Source: Verrucomicrobiales bacterium (lineage in GTDB: Bacteria > Verrucomicrobiota > Verrucomicrobiia > Verrucomicrobiales > DEV007). Taken from it: 64,000 nucleotides of DNA. The DNA is taken from contig PAAG01000032.1 of NCBI GenBank assembly GCA_002698785.1, positions 1-64,000 on the forward strand. The letters are read 5' to 3'. Both the position numbers and the translations under genes were made by a program. Positions 44,445 to 52,320 of the stretch are shown here, piece by piece (position 1 is the stretch's first letter; each line of letters opens with the position of its first letter). Below the pieces are notes generated by a model, which saw only the letters and a program-made list of their open reading frames with translations, ran no database searches and was not told where the DNA came from.

Positions 44445-44759
44445 TCAAACCGGCCCTCGTGATTTGAACGTCACCCAGCACGAGAGCAATGCTGACAGTC
44501 CTGAAACAAGCGAGCTTCCAATTCCATAGAGGACGGTAATGCCCAGTGCAGAGCCAACCGAATCAGCCAAACTCTCCGAACGGGGAGATACCTCGAAGAA
44601 CGCGATCAGGAAAACAATGCTGCCCGTTACCAGGATCGCGACAAACAGTGCGGCAACCAACCCACTAAAGAGGCTCCTGCTTCGGCTTGCAGAAACGAAG
44701 CCCGAAGCAATCCCGATAAGGATGAGAACCGCAAATATCGCGGCTTCATTTGGACTCAT
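44445..44759 (-). CDS. Small three-helix membrane protein
   Basis: The 104-residue product has hydrophobic segments at ~6-24, ~30-54 and ~70-95. It lies 53 bp downstream of the helical protein gene at 44813-45298, in the same direction, and so may be the last gene of the putative conflict-system cluster. No family is recognised. Confidence 0.5.
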   Translation of the reverse strand: MSPNEAAIFAVLILIGIASGFVSASRSRSLFSGLVAALFVAILVTGSIVFLIAFFEVSPRSESLADSVGSALGITVLYGIGSSLVSGLSALLSCWVTFKSRGPV

Positions 44760-44812
44760 TGCTCACTTCCTTGCGGATTTGCTCGATGAAGGAAATTTCG
44801 ATGCGGAACGTT

Positions 44813-45298
44813 TCACTCCCCATCCTTTTCTGCCTCCAATTTCGTCAAATCTTCCACATGGGCCATTGCGGCGAGTGCCTGGGTGTATTGGCGGAGCTTT
44901 TCCTGGAGTTCTTCCAGTTCGTCGCGGAACTCCTGATTGAGTTGGTCGTCTTCAAAACAATTCTGCAGCGAAAGGCGATGCCACTTCGCCGTAAACGGTC
45001 GCACAATTTGATTCAAAACTGGGATGGCGATTTTAGCGAACTCACCACAGCCTGATCCCCTTGCTCTGAGGATTCCACGTGTCTCCGCAAACATGGAGTA
45101 AATACTGTCGAGGGCTGCTTTTTCATCTCCGTCTCCGGGAGTAAGACGTTGCGTAGTAATGCGAGTTAGCAATTCGACATACAAATCCCAGGCGGCTTCA
45201 CGGTCTGCATCGCTTGGAGCGAATTCTGCTTCGAGGAACCGAAGATTCAGTTTTAGATTGCTGAGCTTCCAGTTCTCCAGAAAATCACGAAGTTTCAT
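44813..45298 (-). CDS. Helical companion protein of the TIR cluster
   Basis: The 161-residue product is predicted almost entirely helical with no signal peptide. Well-marked phrases are KLSNLKLNLRFLEAEF, AAWDLYVELLTRITTQRL, SGCGEFAKIAIPVLNQIVRP and FTAKWHRLSLQNCFEDDQLN, then a C-terminal coiled-coil-like stretch (EELEELQEKLRQYTQALAAM). From memory this type of protein recurs beside TIR or other effector genes in bacteria, which suggests a sensor or adaptor in a conflict system. That association needs a search to confirm. It is 88 bp downstream of the TIR gene in the same orientation. Confidence 0.6.
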   Translation of the reverse strand: MKLRDFLENWKLSNLKLNLRFLEAEFAPSDADREAAWDLYVELLTRITTQRLTPGDGDEKAALDSIYSMFAETRGILRARGSGCGEFAKIAIPVLNQIVRPFTAKWHRLSLQNCFEDDQLNQEFRDELEELQEKLRQYTQALAAMAHVEDLTKLEAEKDGE

Positions 45299-45385
45299 AG
45301 GGAAACACTAGAATGGTCAACTAGGACTGCAATGGGTTTCTAGTTGTGATTTTCGCCTTACGAAGAAGGTAAGCATCCCCAATAC

Positions 45386-46237
45386 TTAGGGAGCAGATCG
45401 GCGGAGTTGGAAATTGTCGGAGAATCGAAGTTTCGAGGCTGTATTCGCAGTACATTCGTAGACCTGCGCCTGGTTCAACCGCTCGCGTAGTCTCGAAAAT
45501 ACATCGTGCCAGATGGTTTGGCAGCGGGGAGGAATTTCCTCTCTTGTTCCCTGTAAATATTCTTTCACCTCTCGAACTTCTGTATCGTCAACATTGAGCA
45601 CGTAGTAGGTCTCTTTCGCTTCAGTGCCTGAATTTTGAGCAGCGAATTGCTCGAAACACCAGGCCTCTTTTCCGGTCCAGGTCGACTGCAGTGAAGCCCG
45701 GGTTACGAGAACCAGGCACTCATTCGCTTGCCGAAGGGCAGAGATGATCTCCCCGTTAATCGGTCTCTGCTTCTCAATCATCATTTCTGCCAGCCAGGGG
45801 CGCCGATCTTCTCGAAGCGCTATCGATAGGTCTCTCGCCATCTCGAAATCACGATGAGAATGAGAGAGAAAGATCGATGACTTGTCTTCAGTGTCAGTTT
45901 CCAGGAGTTCGGGGATTCTCACCGCAATGTTCGTATTGAGAAGGGGGTCCAATTGGCGGTCACCTACATGCTGAGTAGCGCCCCAGAGTACTTCAAGGCT
46001 GGACTTACTCGGAAGGGAAGAATAGCGCAGGCTCGGGATAGTATTCTGCTCTACGGAACCAGAGTAGTAATCCAGAAGAATACGCTCCAGCTGTTTCTCT
46101 GATTGTTTTCTGTTAAGAACTCGGTCGGCGAGCGTTCGAACGGTAAACCAGGGTTTCTCAGATCGTCTGCTTCTAACTTCTCCGGTTTCTCCTTCAAGAA
46201 AACGAATCACCTTTTCGATAGTGTTAGAGCTACTCAT
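45386..46237 (-). CDS. TIR-domain protein
   Basis: The 283-residue protein has a TIR domain at ~119-255. It shows SIFLSHSHRDFEMARDLS (first strand and helix), RRPWLAEMMI (second strand/BB-loop region), CLVLVTRASLQSTWTGKEAW (fourth strand and the W-x-x-x-E helix start). Trp187 and Glu191 are spaced as in TIR NADases, whose catalytic residue is the Glu. The N-terminal ~110 residues are helical with winged-helix-like composition (ADRVLNRKQSEKQLERILLD). Such proteins degrade NAD+ or make cyclic-ADP-ribose-type signals in defence. It lies between the TIR-SLOG gene and the helical companion in one minus-strand run. Confidence 0.85.
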   Translation of the reverse strand: MSSSNTIEKVIRFLEGETGEVRSRRSEKPWFTVRTLADRVLNRKQSEKQLERILLDYYSGSVEQNTIPSLRYSSLPSKSSLEVLWGATQHVGDRQLDPLLNTNIAVRIPELLETDTEDKSSIFLSHSHRDFEMARDLSIALREDRRPWLAEMMIEKQRPINGEIISALRQANECLVLVTRASLQSTWTGKEAWCFEQFAAQNSGTEAKETYYVLNVDDTEVREVKEYLQGTREEIPPRCQTIWHDVFSRLRERLNQAQVYECTANTASKLRFSDNFQLRRSAP

Positions 46238-46284
46238 CTCCTAGCCAGAGGGTTTGTGTTGGCGTTCAGAAATAATTCCGCTAT

Positions 46285-48552
46285 TCAGCGATTCTCTAGG
46301 GCGGCAACCAATCGCGAGAGTCCCGTCTGCACATACTCTCGGACTTCATCGATCGTCAGAGCGCGAAATAGCCCGAGGTTCTCCTCCTTCGTAAGCCCAT
46401 TGTTTTCCGCAAGCCTCTCTACTCCGTAGTCCTTGAAAAATTGGATCAACTCTTCCGATTCGATCGGGCCGTCGTATCCCTTTTCTTTAATGTCAGGATT
46501 CGAAGAACCAAAGTTCTCTTCATAGCACGCACGAACATCCTCGGGCAGTTGGAATTGAAACCTGGCTTCTTCTTTCCCTAGCATGGCATCCACGACCTGC
46601 CCGATCACTCCTCCGAAAATGGCGGAGATGTATAGGGGCTTGTCATACAAACAACTGAAGAAAGCTTCTTCCACCACTCCGGGGCACCGTCCTTTTGGCC
46701 CTGCGTCAGGATTTTGGAGGTCCATGTCACGACCTCCAAAGCAAACCCTGGCAAAACACTTTTCTGTCATGGTTCTCCGCATTACAGTGAGAGATCGGGC
46801 AAAAGCATATCCACTCTCTTCCTTGGGTAGTTGGAAAAGAAATCTTTCTTCCCCCGAGTATTCCTTCGGTGGATCGCAAGGGAAGATATCCAGAATGCCT
46901 TTCATCTGGTTTCGCTCCCTTTCCGTAAGGGATGCCGGTAAACCCCAGAAAGCATAGTTTTTGATCAAACCGGGGCGGTCGACCTCTTCCAGAACTACCT
47001 CTTGTCGTTCTTCGGCGAATTTATACATCTCGTGCATCACGCCGTCGTTTCGCCAGTCATGTCCGAGGGCGACAATTCCTTCGTTCGCAATGATTGCCTG
47101 GGACAGAAGAGTGACGGCGTTGTTGATCTCTGTCATGCCGATTCCCAGTTTTGGAAAATCATCTACGTGTTCCGAGACAGAGATGTTAATTTCTAGCTTA
47201 GGGCGAGGTTCGAGATCCTCCTTCCGCGAACTGGTTTTTGGCATCAAACTGTAGCTCGCGATATTTTCGTCAGTCTCAGAAAACTTGTGCCCCTCCCAGA
47301 AGGGCAAGAGGGTAGGGGTAAGCAAATATGTTTTCCCACAACGGCTCTCCAGGTATTCACGGCAAGCCACATACATCTCTGTTTCCAGTGGAGGATCGGC
47401 GTAGAGAGCGATTTGATAGTCCTTCTTGTCGTTCAGGTCACCCTCTTCCGCATTTTTCTCCATCGCCTTACCGGCATAGATCAAATGTTTCAAGGTGGGA
47501 GTATAGGGGATAAGCTCTACCCCTTTCGCTTGTTTGAATCCCGGATGATTCTCTTCCAGCTCTAACTGCAATCGGCGAAGACGAAGAATGCGCAGGCTTT
47601 CCTTAAGCGCAGGAAAAAGAATCCGAAACAGATTGCCGTCTGGAATTCGCACGTTAGGTACCCTGTTAGTGCTCAGCGGGTCGGCTTCGAACTCGAGGTG
47701 CAGCCGTGCTTCCACGCAAACAATCGGGACGCAGCATTGTTCCGCCCAGAGGAACTCCTGACGACACCACGGGCGTTTGTCATACTCGCCGGTTCGTAAG
47801 ACGACCACAACTGAAGTCTCCACACCCTTCCTGATCTCCTCTCTCCAATCGTCAACTCCGTTTAGATCTTCCGCATCGTACCAGGAAGAGAAATATGACT
47901 TTTCATGGAGGGCCAAACGCACAGAATTCGCCAACGACAAGCTGTCCTTCTTCGCATGGCTGATGAAAAGCTTCAGACTACACCTTTTCTCGTCGTCTGG
48001 GAAAATCGCTTTTGTGAGAATTTTGCGGCAGATTTGTAACACATACAACGCAAACCATGTAGCTCTCTCCGCATACTCACCGAAAATGCTTGTATCCTTG
48101 GACTTGGCAGCTGCAGGTCCCGGAATTGGATCGACCTCTTGGTATCCGCGCTTGTCGGAATAGTCAGAGTCTTCGATCGTATGGTAACGTTTATGGATCT
48201 CGTCCGAGAGACAGAGCGCCAAGAGAAAATGTCGCCCTCCACATTCTTTTCCATATTGCTCGGCCGCCTTGAGCCATTGACTCCAGTCCTCGTCGGTCTC
48301 CAGTTTTGAATCAACAACCACGACAACCAACGTGTGTAACGCTCCATCCAGCATATCCCTTGCTTCAATTTCCGGCGGACCGTTGCGAAACTCACGCATA
48401 GGCACATCAAGATTGCTCAGCGTCGCGATGTAGGGAGTGTCTTCTCCCAAATTACCTCGGAAGGCAGTTTTTACTGCCGAGACCAACTCCGAGCTCGTTT
48501 TATCGCTCGCAGTTGAGCAGAGGATGATTTGGATTGGTGGTTTCGTGATCAT
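46285..48552 (-). CDS. TIR-SLOG protein with additional N-terminal domain
   Basis: The 755-residue protein is cytoplasmic (no signal). Residues ~1-175 form an alpha/beta domain of uncertain type (IQIILCSTASDKTSSELV; LHTLVVVVVDSKL) that could be a degenerate TIR or related fold. A TIR domain lies at ~191-325: L-K-L-F-I-S-H-A-K-K-D (193-203), S-S-W-Y-D-A-E-D-L, and R-P-W-C-R-Q-E with candidate catalytic Glu266. A SLOG-like Rossmannoid domain follows at ~460-660: GIVALGHDWRNDG (492-504), ARVCFGGRDM (601-610), G-R-C-P-G-V-V-E-E-A (621-630) and LYISAIFGG (640-648). SLOG domains bind nucleotide signals, so this is a likely sensor-effector. The C-terminal ~95 residues are helical. A terminator-like hairpin ends 10 bp upstream of the start. 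Confidence 0.82.
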   Translation of the reverse strand: MITKPPIQIILCSTASDKTSSELVSAVKTAFRGNLGEDTPYIATLSNLDVPMREFRNGPPEIEARDMLDGALHTLVVVVVDSKLETDEDWSQWLKAAEQYGKECGGRHFLLALCLSDEIHKRYHTIEDSDYSDKRGYQEVDPIPGPAAAKSKDTSIFGEYAERATWFALYVLQICRKILTKAIFPDDEKRCSLKLFISHAKKDSLSLANSVRLALHEKSYFSSWYDAEDLNGVDDWREEIRKGVETSVVVVLRTGEYDKRPWCRQEFLWAEQCCVPIVCVEARLHLEFEADPLSTNRVPNVRIPDGNLFRILFPALKESLRILRLRRLQLELEENHPGFKQAKGVELIPYTPTLKHLIYAGKAMEKNAEEGDLNDKKDYQIALYADPPLETEMYVACREYLESRCGKTYLLTPTLLPFWEGHKFSETDENIASYSLMPKTSSRKEDLEPRPKLEINISVSEHVDDFPKLGIGMTEINNAVTLLSQAIIANEGIVALGHDWRNDGVMHEMYKFAEERQEVVLEEVDRPGLIKNYAFWGLPASLTERERNQMKGILDIFPCDPPKEYSGEERFLFQLPKEESGYAFARSLTVMRRTMTEKCFARVCFGGRDMDLQNPDAGPKGRCPGVVEEAFFSCLYDKPLYISAIFGGVIGQVVDAMLGKEEARFQFQLPEDVRACYEENFGSSNPDIKEKGYDGPIESEELIQFFKDYGVERLAENNGLTKEENLGLFRALTIDEVREYVQTGLSRLVAALENR

Positions 48553-48561
48553 GGAATGGCG

Positions 48562-48602
48562 AAAAAAATCGAAGGCAGAGTACCATCAATCTGCCTTCGA
48601 TT
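48562..48602 (-). terminator. Intrinsic terminator upstream of the TIR-SLOG start codon
   Basis: Perfect 13-bp stem (48567-48579 with 48590-48602, 10-nt loop) followed on the minus strand by a T-run (48562-48568, partly in the stem). It lies 231 bp beyond the metalloprotease stop and its T-run ends 9 bp before the TIR-SLOG ATG at 48552. It can terminate the upstream gene, or act as an attenuator that controls TIR-SLOG. Confidence 0.9.
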
Positions 48603-48832
48603 CACTTTTATATTCTGCCTGTTCCGTTAGGTGAGGACCAGGTCCTCAGCGATTAGGGATTTCCCCAACCTGCCATACTCAAGGCACCACTCTATCTGAG
48701 TTTCTCTGCCAGCTCTTATCTATTCATTTGATCGAAATGAATATCTCATACCAGATACCGCGGACTTGGGTGCAGTGATATCGTAAATCGCATCCGCTGC
48801 ACCCTGCTATGTGACCTGGAGCTGAGAGCTTG

Positions 48833-50002
48833 TTAATTCTTGCGGTAGCCTTCCCATCCTTCGGTTGAGATCTTCTCGGCAGTTTCTTTTGCCGACTTGG
48901 AAACCTCTCTCAGAGTCTCTGACGATGAAGAAGACCGGCCCAAAGTCTCAAGTGCGTCATTCGCTGCTGGTGTAGCGACGAGTCCAAGACCCAGGGCGGC
49001 CGATGCCGTCAGGTCCTCCATTATCTCGTTGGTATCGGGAGCGACTACTCCCTCTTCTTCGACGGACTCGACAGCGTTACTCTGAGCTATTGCCAAGTCT
49101 TTCTCCGCGGAATCTTCAGTAGCCAGTGTCTTGAGAAAATCAAAAGCATTTCCATCATCGGTTTGTTGAATAAAGTCTCCGAGGTGCAGAATTGCAGCAA
49201 GCTTAGCCTCAAAAGCATCATCGGTGTTAAAAGCTGTGTTCTTGATGAAATTGACGATAGCATCGCGAGATGCAGGGTCGCCAATATAGCAGAGGGTAGT
49301 CACGATCTGGGTGAAGAACTCTTCATTTCTCGGGTCTTTGAGAAGTTCTTCAAGATAGCGAGCTTCTTCCTCACCATATTGAGAGGCTTCCTCAAAAGGA
49401 ATGCCATGGATATACTCGGTGAAAACAAAATCATCGATCCGTCTCGCGCTATCGGGTACTTCGCTTGTGACTTCGGGCAGTTCTCCCTCAAGAGTCTCGA
49501 GGGGGCCATTGAGATATTTACTCGCTTCTCTTTGATCGACAAATTTCATCCCCGATCTCACAGCGCCGAACATGATGAACTGAGAGTTGTCCCGGCGATC
49601 TGGAAGGCCACAATTATGACCAAACTCATGAGGGAGGATGATATCGAGCGAACGTGACGTTCCTTTGATAGTCATATCAAGACGATTCACTCCTACAGGC
49701 GCACACCCGGCAAACGTTCCGGTATGGGTTCCACATGATTGAATACCTCGGACCAGCTTCAGAGACGTTCGCGCTATGTTGAATACTTCATTGTAATCAC
49801 TCCTGCTTCGCATCACACCGGGAACGTTGTTCGGGAGGACATTCACATTACCTTTCCGGACAAATTGGATATCGACAGGGACATCTCTCATTCCGTCTTT
49901 TCGTTGCAGACGTTTTGAGGCGTCAGCGAAGATTCTATCTGCTTTGCTATTGGAAAATCGTACAGATGGATGTCTCCAGATTTCTACATCTACGGTTCTC
50001 AT
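48833..50002 (-). CDS. Metzincin-like zinc metalloprotease with helical C-terminal region
   Basis: The 389-residue protein has a zinc-binding motif H-E-F-G-H-N-C-G-L-P-D (~125-135), which fits H-E-x-x-H-x-x-G-x-x-D; Asp135 replaces the usual third His, as in snapalysin-type metzincins. A Met-turn candidate is Q-F-I-M-F-G (~141-146). The N-terminal ~120 residues are alpha/beta with DVPVDIQFVRKGNVNVL and the phrase HTGTFAGCAP. The C-terminal ~200 residues are helical with repeats resembling HEAT-like pairs (FFTQIVTTLCYIGDPASRDA; FEAKLAAILHLGDFIQQTDD), a likely partner-binding region. No signal peptide: an intracellular protease. It sits between the terminator and the trypsin-like protease. Confidence 0.75.
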   Translation of the reverse strand: MRTVDVEIWRHPSVRFSNSKADRIFADASKRLQRKDGMRDVPVDIQFVRKGNVNVLPNNVPGVMRSRSDYNEVFNIARTSLKLVRGIQSCGTHTGTFAGCAPVGVNRLDMTIKGTSRSLDIILPHEFGHNCGLPDRRDNSQFIMFGAVRSGMKFVDQREASKYLNGPLETLEGELPEVTSEVPDSARRIDDFVFTEYIHGIPFEEASQYGEEEARYLEELLKDPRNEEFFTQIVTTLCYIGDPASRDAIVNFIKNTAFNTDDAFEAKLAAILHLGDFIQQTDDGNAFDFLKTLATEDSAEKDLAIAQSNAVESVEEEGVVAPDTNEIMEDLTASAALGLGLVATPAANDALETLGRSSSSSETLREVSKSAKETAEKISTEGWEGYRKN

Positions 50003-50096
50003 GATTGTATTTACTAACTGTTCTCTTACGGATTTCTCTTCTATTGACTAGTGGTCGACAAAACTGATTTGAACGATTTGTTCAGAGGTCTCTTAA

Positions 50097-50990
50097 TTAG
50101 GCGATCCCGAGTTCCGTAAGGATCTCTGACGAATTCTGGAACGTCTCTCGAAGGTCTTCAACGATTCGGTCTATGCGAATTCCCTCGTTGTTGACAAAGT
50201 CGCCTTCGGCATTCGTTTCTCCTCCTGCATGATGAAGCGCCACTAGTTGCCAAACGTTGTCAAATACCGGAGAACCCGAGGATCCCGGTTCTGTATCACC
50301 CTTGTAGAGGACGATGTTCCGAAACAGCTTTGCGATTTCATTGTCCTGCAGAGCAACTTCCTTTCTACGACCATTCGGGTGTTGAATGATATTGAAATGT
50401 TGTTCCTCTCTAAACTGAACGAATGGTTCGAGTTGAATTGACCCCCAACGATTTCCGGGCGGGATGGGAGTGCCGTCGTTCTGGATAGGGCCGGGGTTAA
50501 GGCGAACCAAAGTGTAATCCAGATCAACATTGGTATGGAGAAAGCCATCCGCCGCTGCGAGATAGCTCTCAGGTATCGTCTCGAAGCCGTCTAGAGTAAC
50601 TTGATAGTTGAATTCGAAACGAATTTTTCGCAGGAATCCGGCTTCCCTGATGACATGGTTGTTAGTCAAGAAGAGACTTGGGCTGACGAGAAAACCAGTG
50701 CCCCAGCCACTTCCTGCATTCAATCCTCTATGCGGCTCACGAAGAGTGACACGAGCGATGCTGCGCTGGCGGCTTGCTCCTGATTCGAGAAAGGCAACCG
50801 GAAGGAGATCGTTCTCATCGATAATGCGCTCGAGCTGACCAGTCGGTCCGAGTTGATCTCCAGAGGAGAAGCTCACTTCTTCACCTCGCTGGGATTCAGA
50901 AAGATGGTTTCCGTTTGCGGCGGTTGCACTCGATTCTAGTGGGAATGTTCCCTCTGTGCGTATGTCTGCGATTCGGTGGTCGTTACTCAT
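50097..50990 (-). CDS. Trypsin-like serine protease, no signal peptide
   Basis: The 297-residue protein has a polar ~75-residue N-terminus followed by an S1 protease domain. H112 lies in FLTNNHVIRE (the family's T-N-x-H), D158 in DLDYTLVRL, and S238 in G-S-S-G-S-P-V, the G-x-S-G-x-P nucleophile. It is similar to V8/glutamyl-endopeptidase-like or trypsin-type stand-alone proteases. No export signal or PDZ domain is present, so intracellular action is inferred. It is the first gene of the minus-strand run and diverges from the 51614 gene. Confidence 0.85.
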   Translation of the reverse strand: MSNDHRIADIRTEGTFPLESSATAANGNHLSESQRGEEVSFSSGDQLGPTGQLERIIDENDLLPVAFLESGASRQRSIARVTLREPHRGLNAGSGWGTGFLVSPSLFLTNNHVIREAGFLRKIRFEFNYQVTLDGFETIPESYLAAADGFLHTNVDLDYTLVRLNPGPIQNDGTPIPPGNRWGSIQLEPFVQFREEQHFNIIQHPNGRRKEVALQDNEIAKLFRNIVLYKGDTEPGSSGSPVFDNVWQLVALHHAGGETNAEGDFVNNEGIRIDRIVEDLRETFQNSSEILTELGIA

Positions 50991-51613
50991 TTCGTATCTT
51001 TTTGTTGCGATTGGTTAATTATTCTCGATTCGGATGAAAGGGTGAAATGTTCTGGAATGAACGTTAGGGAGAAATGCGATCGTATCTTGATGGAATAGAG
51101 CGGAGTAAGAGTGCTTTTAAAAAGAGCGGTGGCATAAGGAAAAGAGCATAGCAATGATGATCGTAATCGTTATGGAAATTTTCCAGGTATGGGTAGGGGA
51201 TTCTTTTCTCTAATTCTAGAAATAACCTGGTGAGAAGAGCTTACTTTTGAATGCTAGTTGAGAAACCTTATCTCCGACACTTCGTAGCATATGACTAGGT
51301 AGATTCCCGCTAAGTGTCCAGTGTAGAATTAAAAAAAACCTTCAAACAAGGTAACGTGACAATCTTTGTCTCAAGGGGAGCGATCGCAATAGCAGCGGGT
51401 GTCTGAGGCGACACACACTCCTCACAATTTTCTAAAACAGTACAATATGCTTGCCAACATTCTTTCAGGTTGGTATCGAAAACGCTACACCCGCTTTGAA
51501 TACACGAGAAGAGGTTTTGTTGCTCGACTAGGCGAAGACTTGAGACGAGATGCTAAACCTCCTCATGTCACTTCTACACGTTTCATTTGTTCCCATTTCA
51601 TAATTATAATAAA
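50991..51613. other. Divergent regulatory region of the candidate conflict system
   Basis: About 620 bp, AT-rich, between the start of the trypsin-like protease gene (minus) and the 51614 gene (plus). Any promoters and operators for both arms of the cluster should lie here. A 72-codon open frame from 51399 ends in low-complexity sequence and is not believed. No known operator was recognised. Confidence 0.5.
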
Positions 51614-52273
51614 ATGAGTTACATTCCAGAACCCGACGTTGTTTATAGACCTATTCTCGAATCACTTTCCGCGGGCAAGACTCCGGTCGAAGAGGCACTG
51701 CCTCCGAGTGTCAAAAATGTCCGGATGAGCCTGAACGATGTGTTCATCAAGAAAAATCGCGCTTTCGGAAGAGCAGAAATCTATGTGGCCAGCGTTGTCA
51801 CAGATGATATTTCGGAAGAACCGATCGTCACCTCGATCAAGACCTTTGAAAACGTCAAGAACAACGAGGCTCTACCGCTCGGTCCATCCGGCGTCGCAAT
51901 GTACAGGAATCCCGTGGAAGGAAAGATTCCGCGTTTTATCGATTATCGAATCCTTATCATGGAATCGGACGAAGGGGTGCGACAAGCGGGGACTGTGCTT
52001 GAAGAAATTAGATCGGATTCGGAATACAAATCCGTGAGCGGGAAGTTGAAGGCGGCCATTGCCGCAGGAAATCCTACTGCTGCACTGGCAATGGAAATAG
52101 GTGGAGTTGTCCTGGGAATTGTTGCTCGAGTTCTGAAAATGAATCGGGACGATCAGATTATTTACGTCGCAGGTTCATTCGACAATGCATTCGAAAACCT
52201 TGGTGTGAACCACGGCGTAGTGGTTCAGGATACCAAATTTGCCACCATTTCTTACCAGGTGATGGCGGTGTAG
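51614..52273 (+). CDS. Unknown protein, possible C2-like or immunity-like partner
   Basis: ATG 51614 follows a short AT-rich leader; the product has 219 residues and no signal peptide. The first ~125 residues have alternating beta-strand patterning (MSLNDVFIKKNRAFGRAEIY; FIDYRILIMESDEG). Then come a helix pair with a small glycine/alanine-rich segment (AAIAAGNPTAALAMEIGGVV) and a final beta hairpin (QIIYVAGSFDNAF; FATISYQVMAV). I recognise no family. Its position directly before the protease-lipase gene, 47 bp away, suggests a regulator, substrate or inhibitor of that enzyme. Confidence 0.65.
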   Translation: MSYIPEPDVVYRPILESLSAGKTPVEEALPPSVKNVRMSLNDVFIKKNRAFGRAEIYVASVVTDDISEEPIVTSIKTFENVKNNEALPLGPSGVAMYRNPVEGKIPRFIDYRILIMESDEGVRQAGTVLEEIRSDSEYKSVSGKLKAAIAAGNPTAALAMEIGGVVLGIVARVLKMNRDDQIIYVAGSFDNAFENLGVNHGVVVQDTKFATISYQVMAV

Positions 52274-52320
52274 CCACATCGGTGACTCATATTTCATAAA
52301 ATTGTTCAGGAGGGCTAACC

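Noticed and set aside
49163-49657. Plus-strand frame of 164 codons within the metalloprotease gene
   Set aside because: Antisense shadow; the minus strand carries the zinc-motif protein.
51399-51617. Small plus-strand frame in the divergent spacer
   Set aside because: Short, basic and ending in a poly-isoleucine run caused by AT-rich sequence; no coding evidence.
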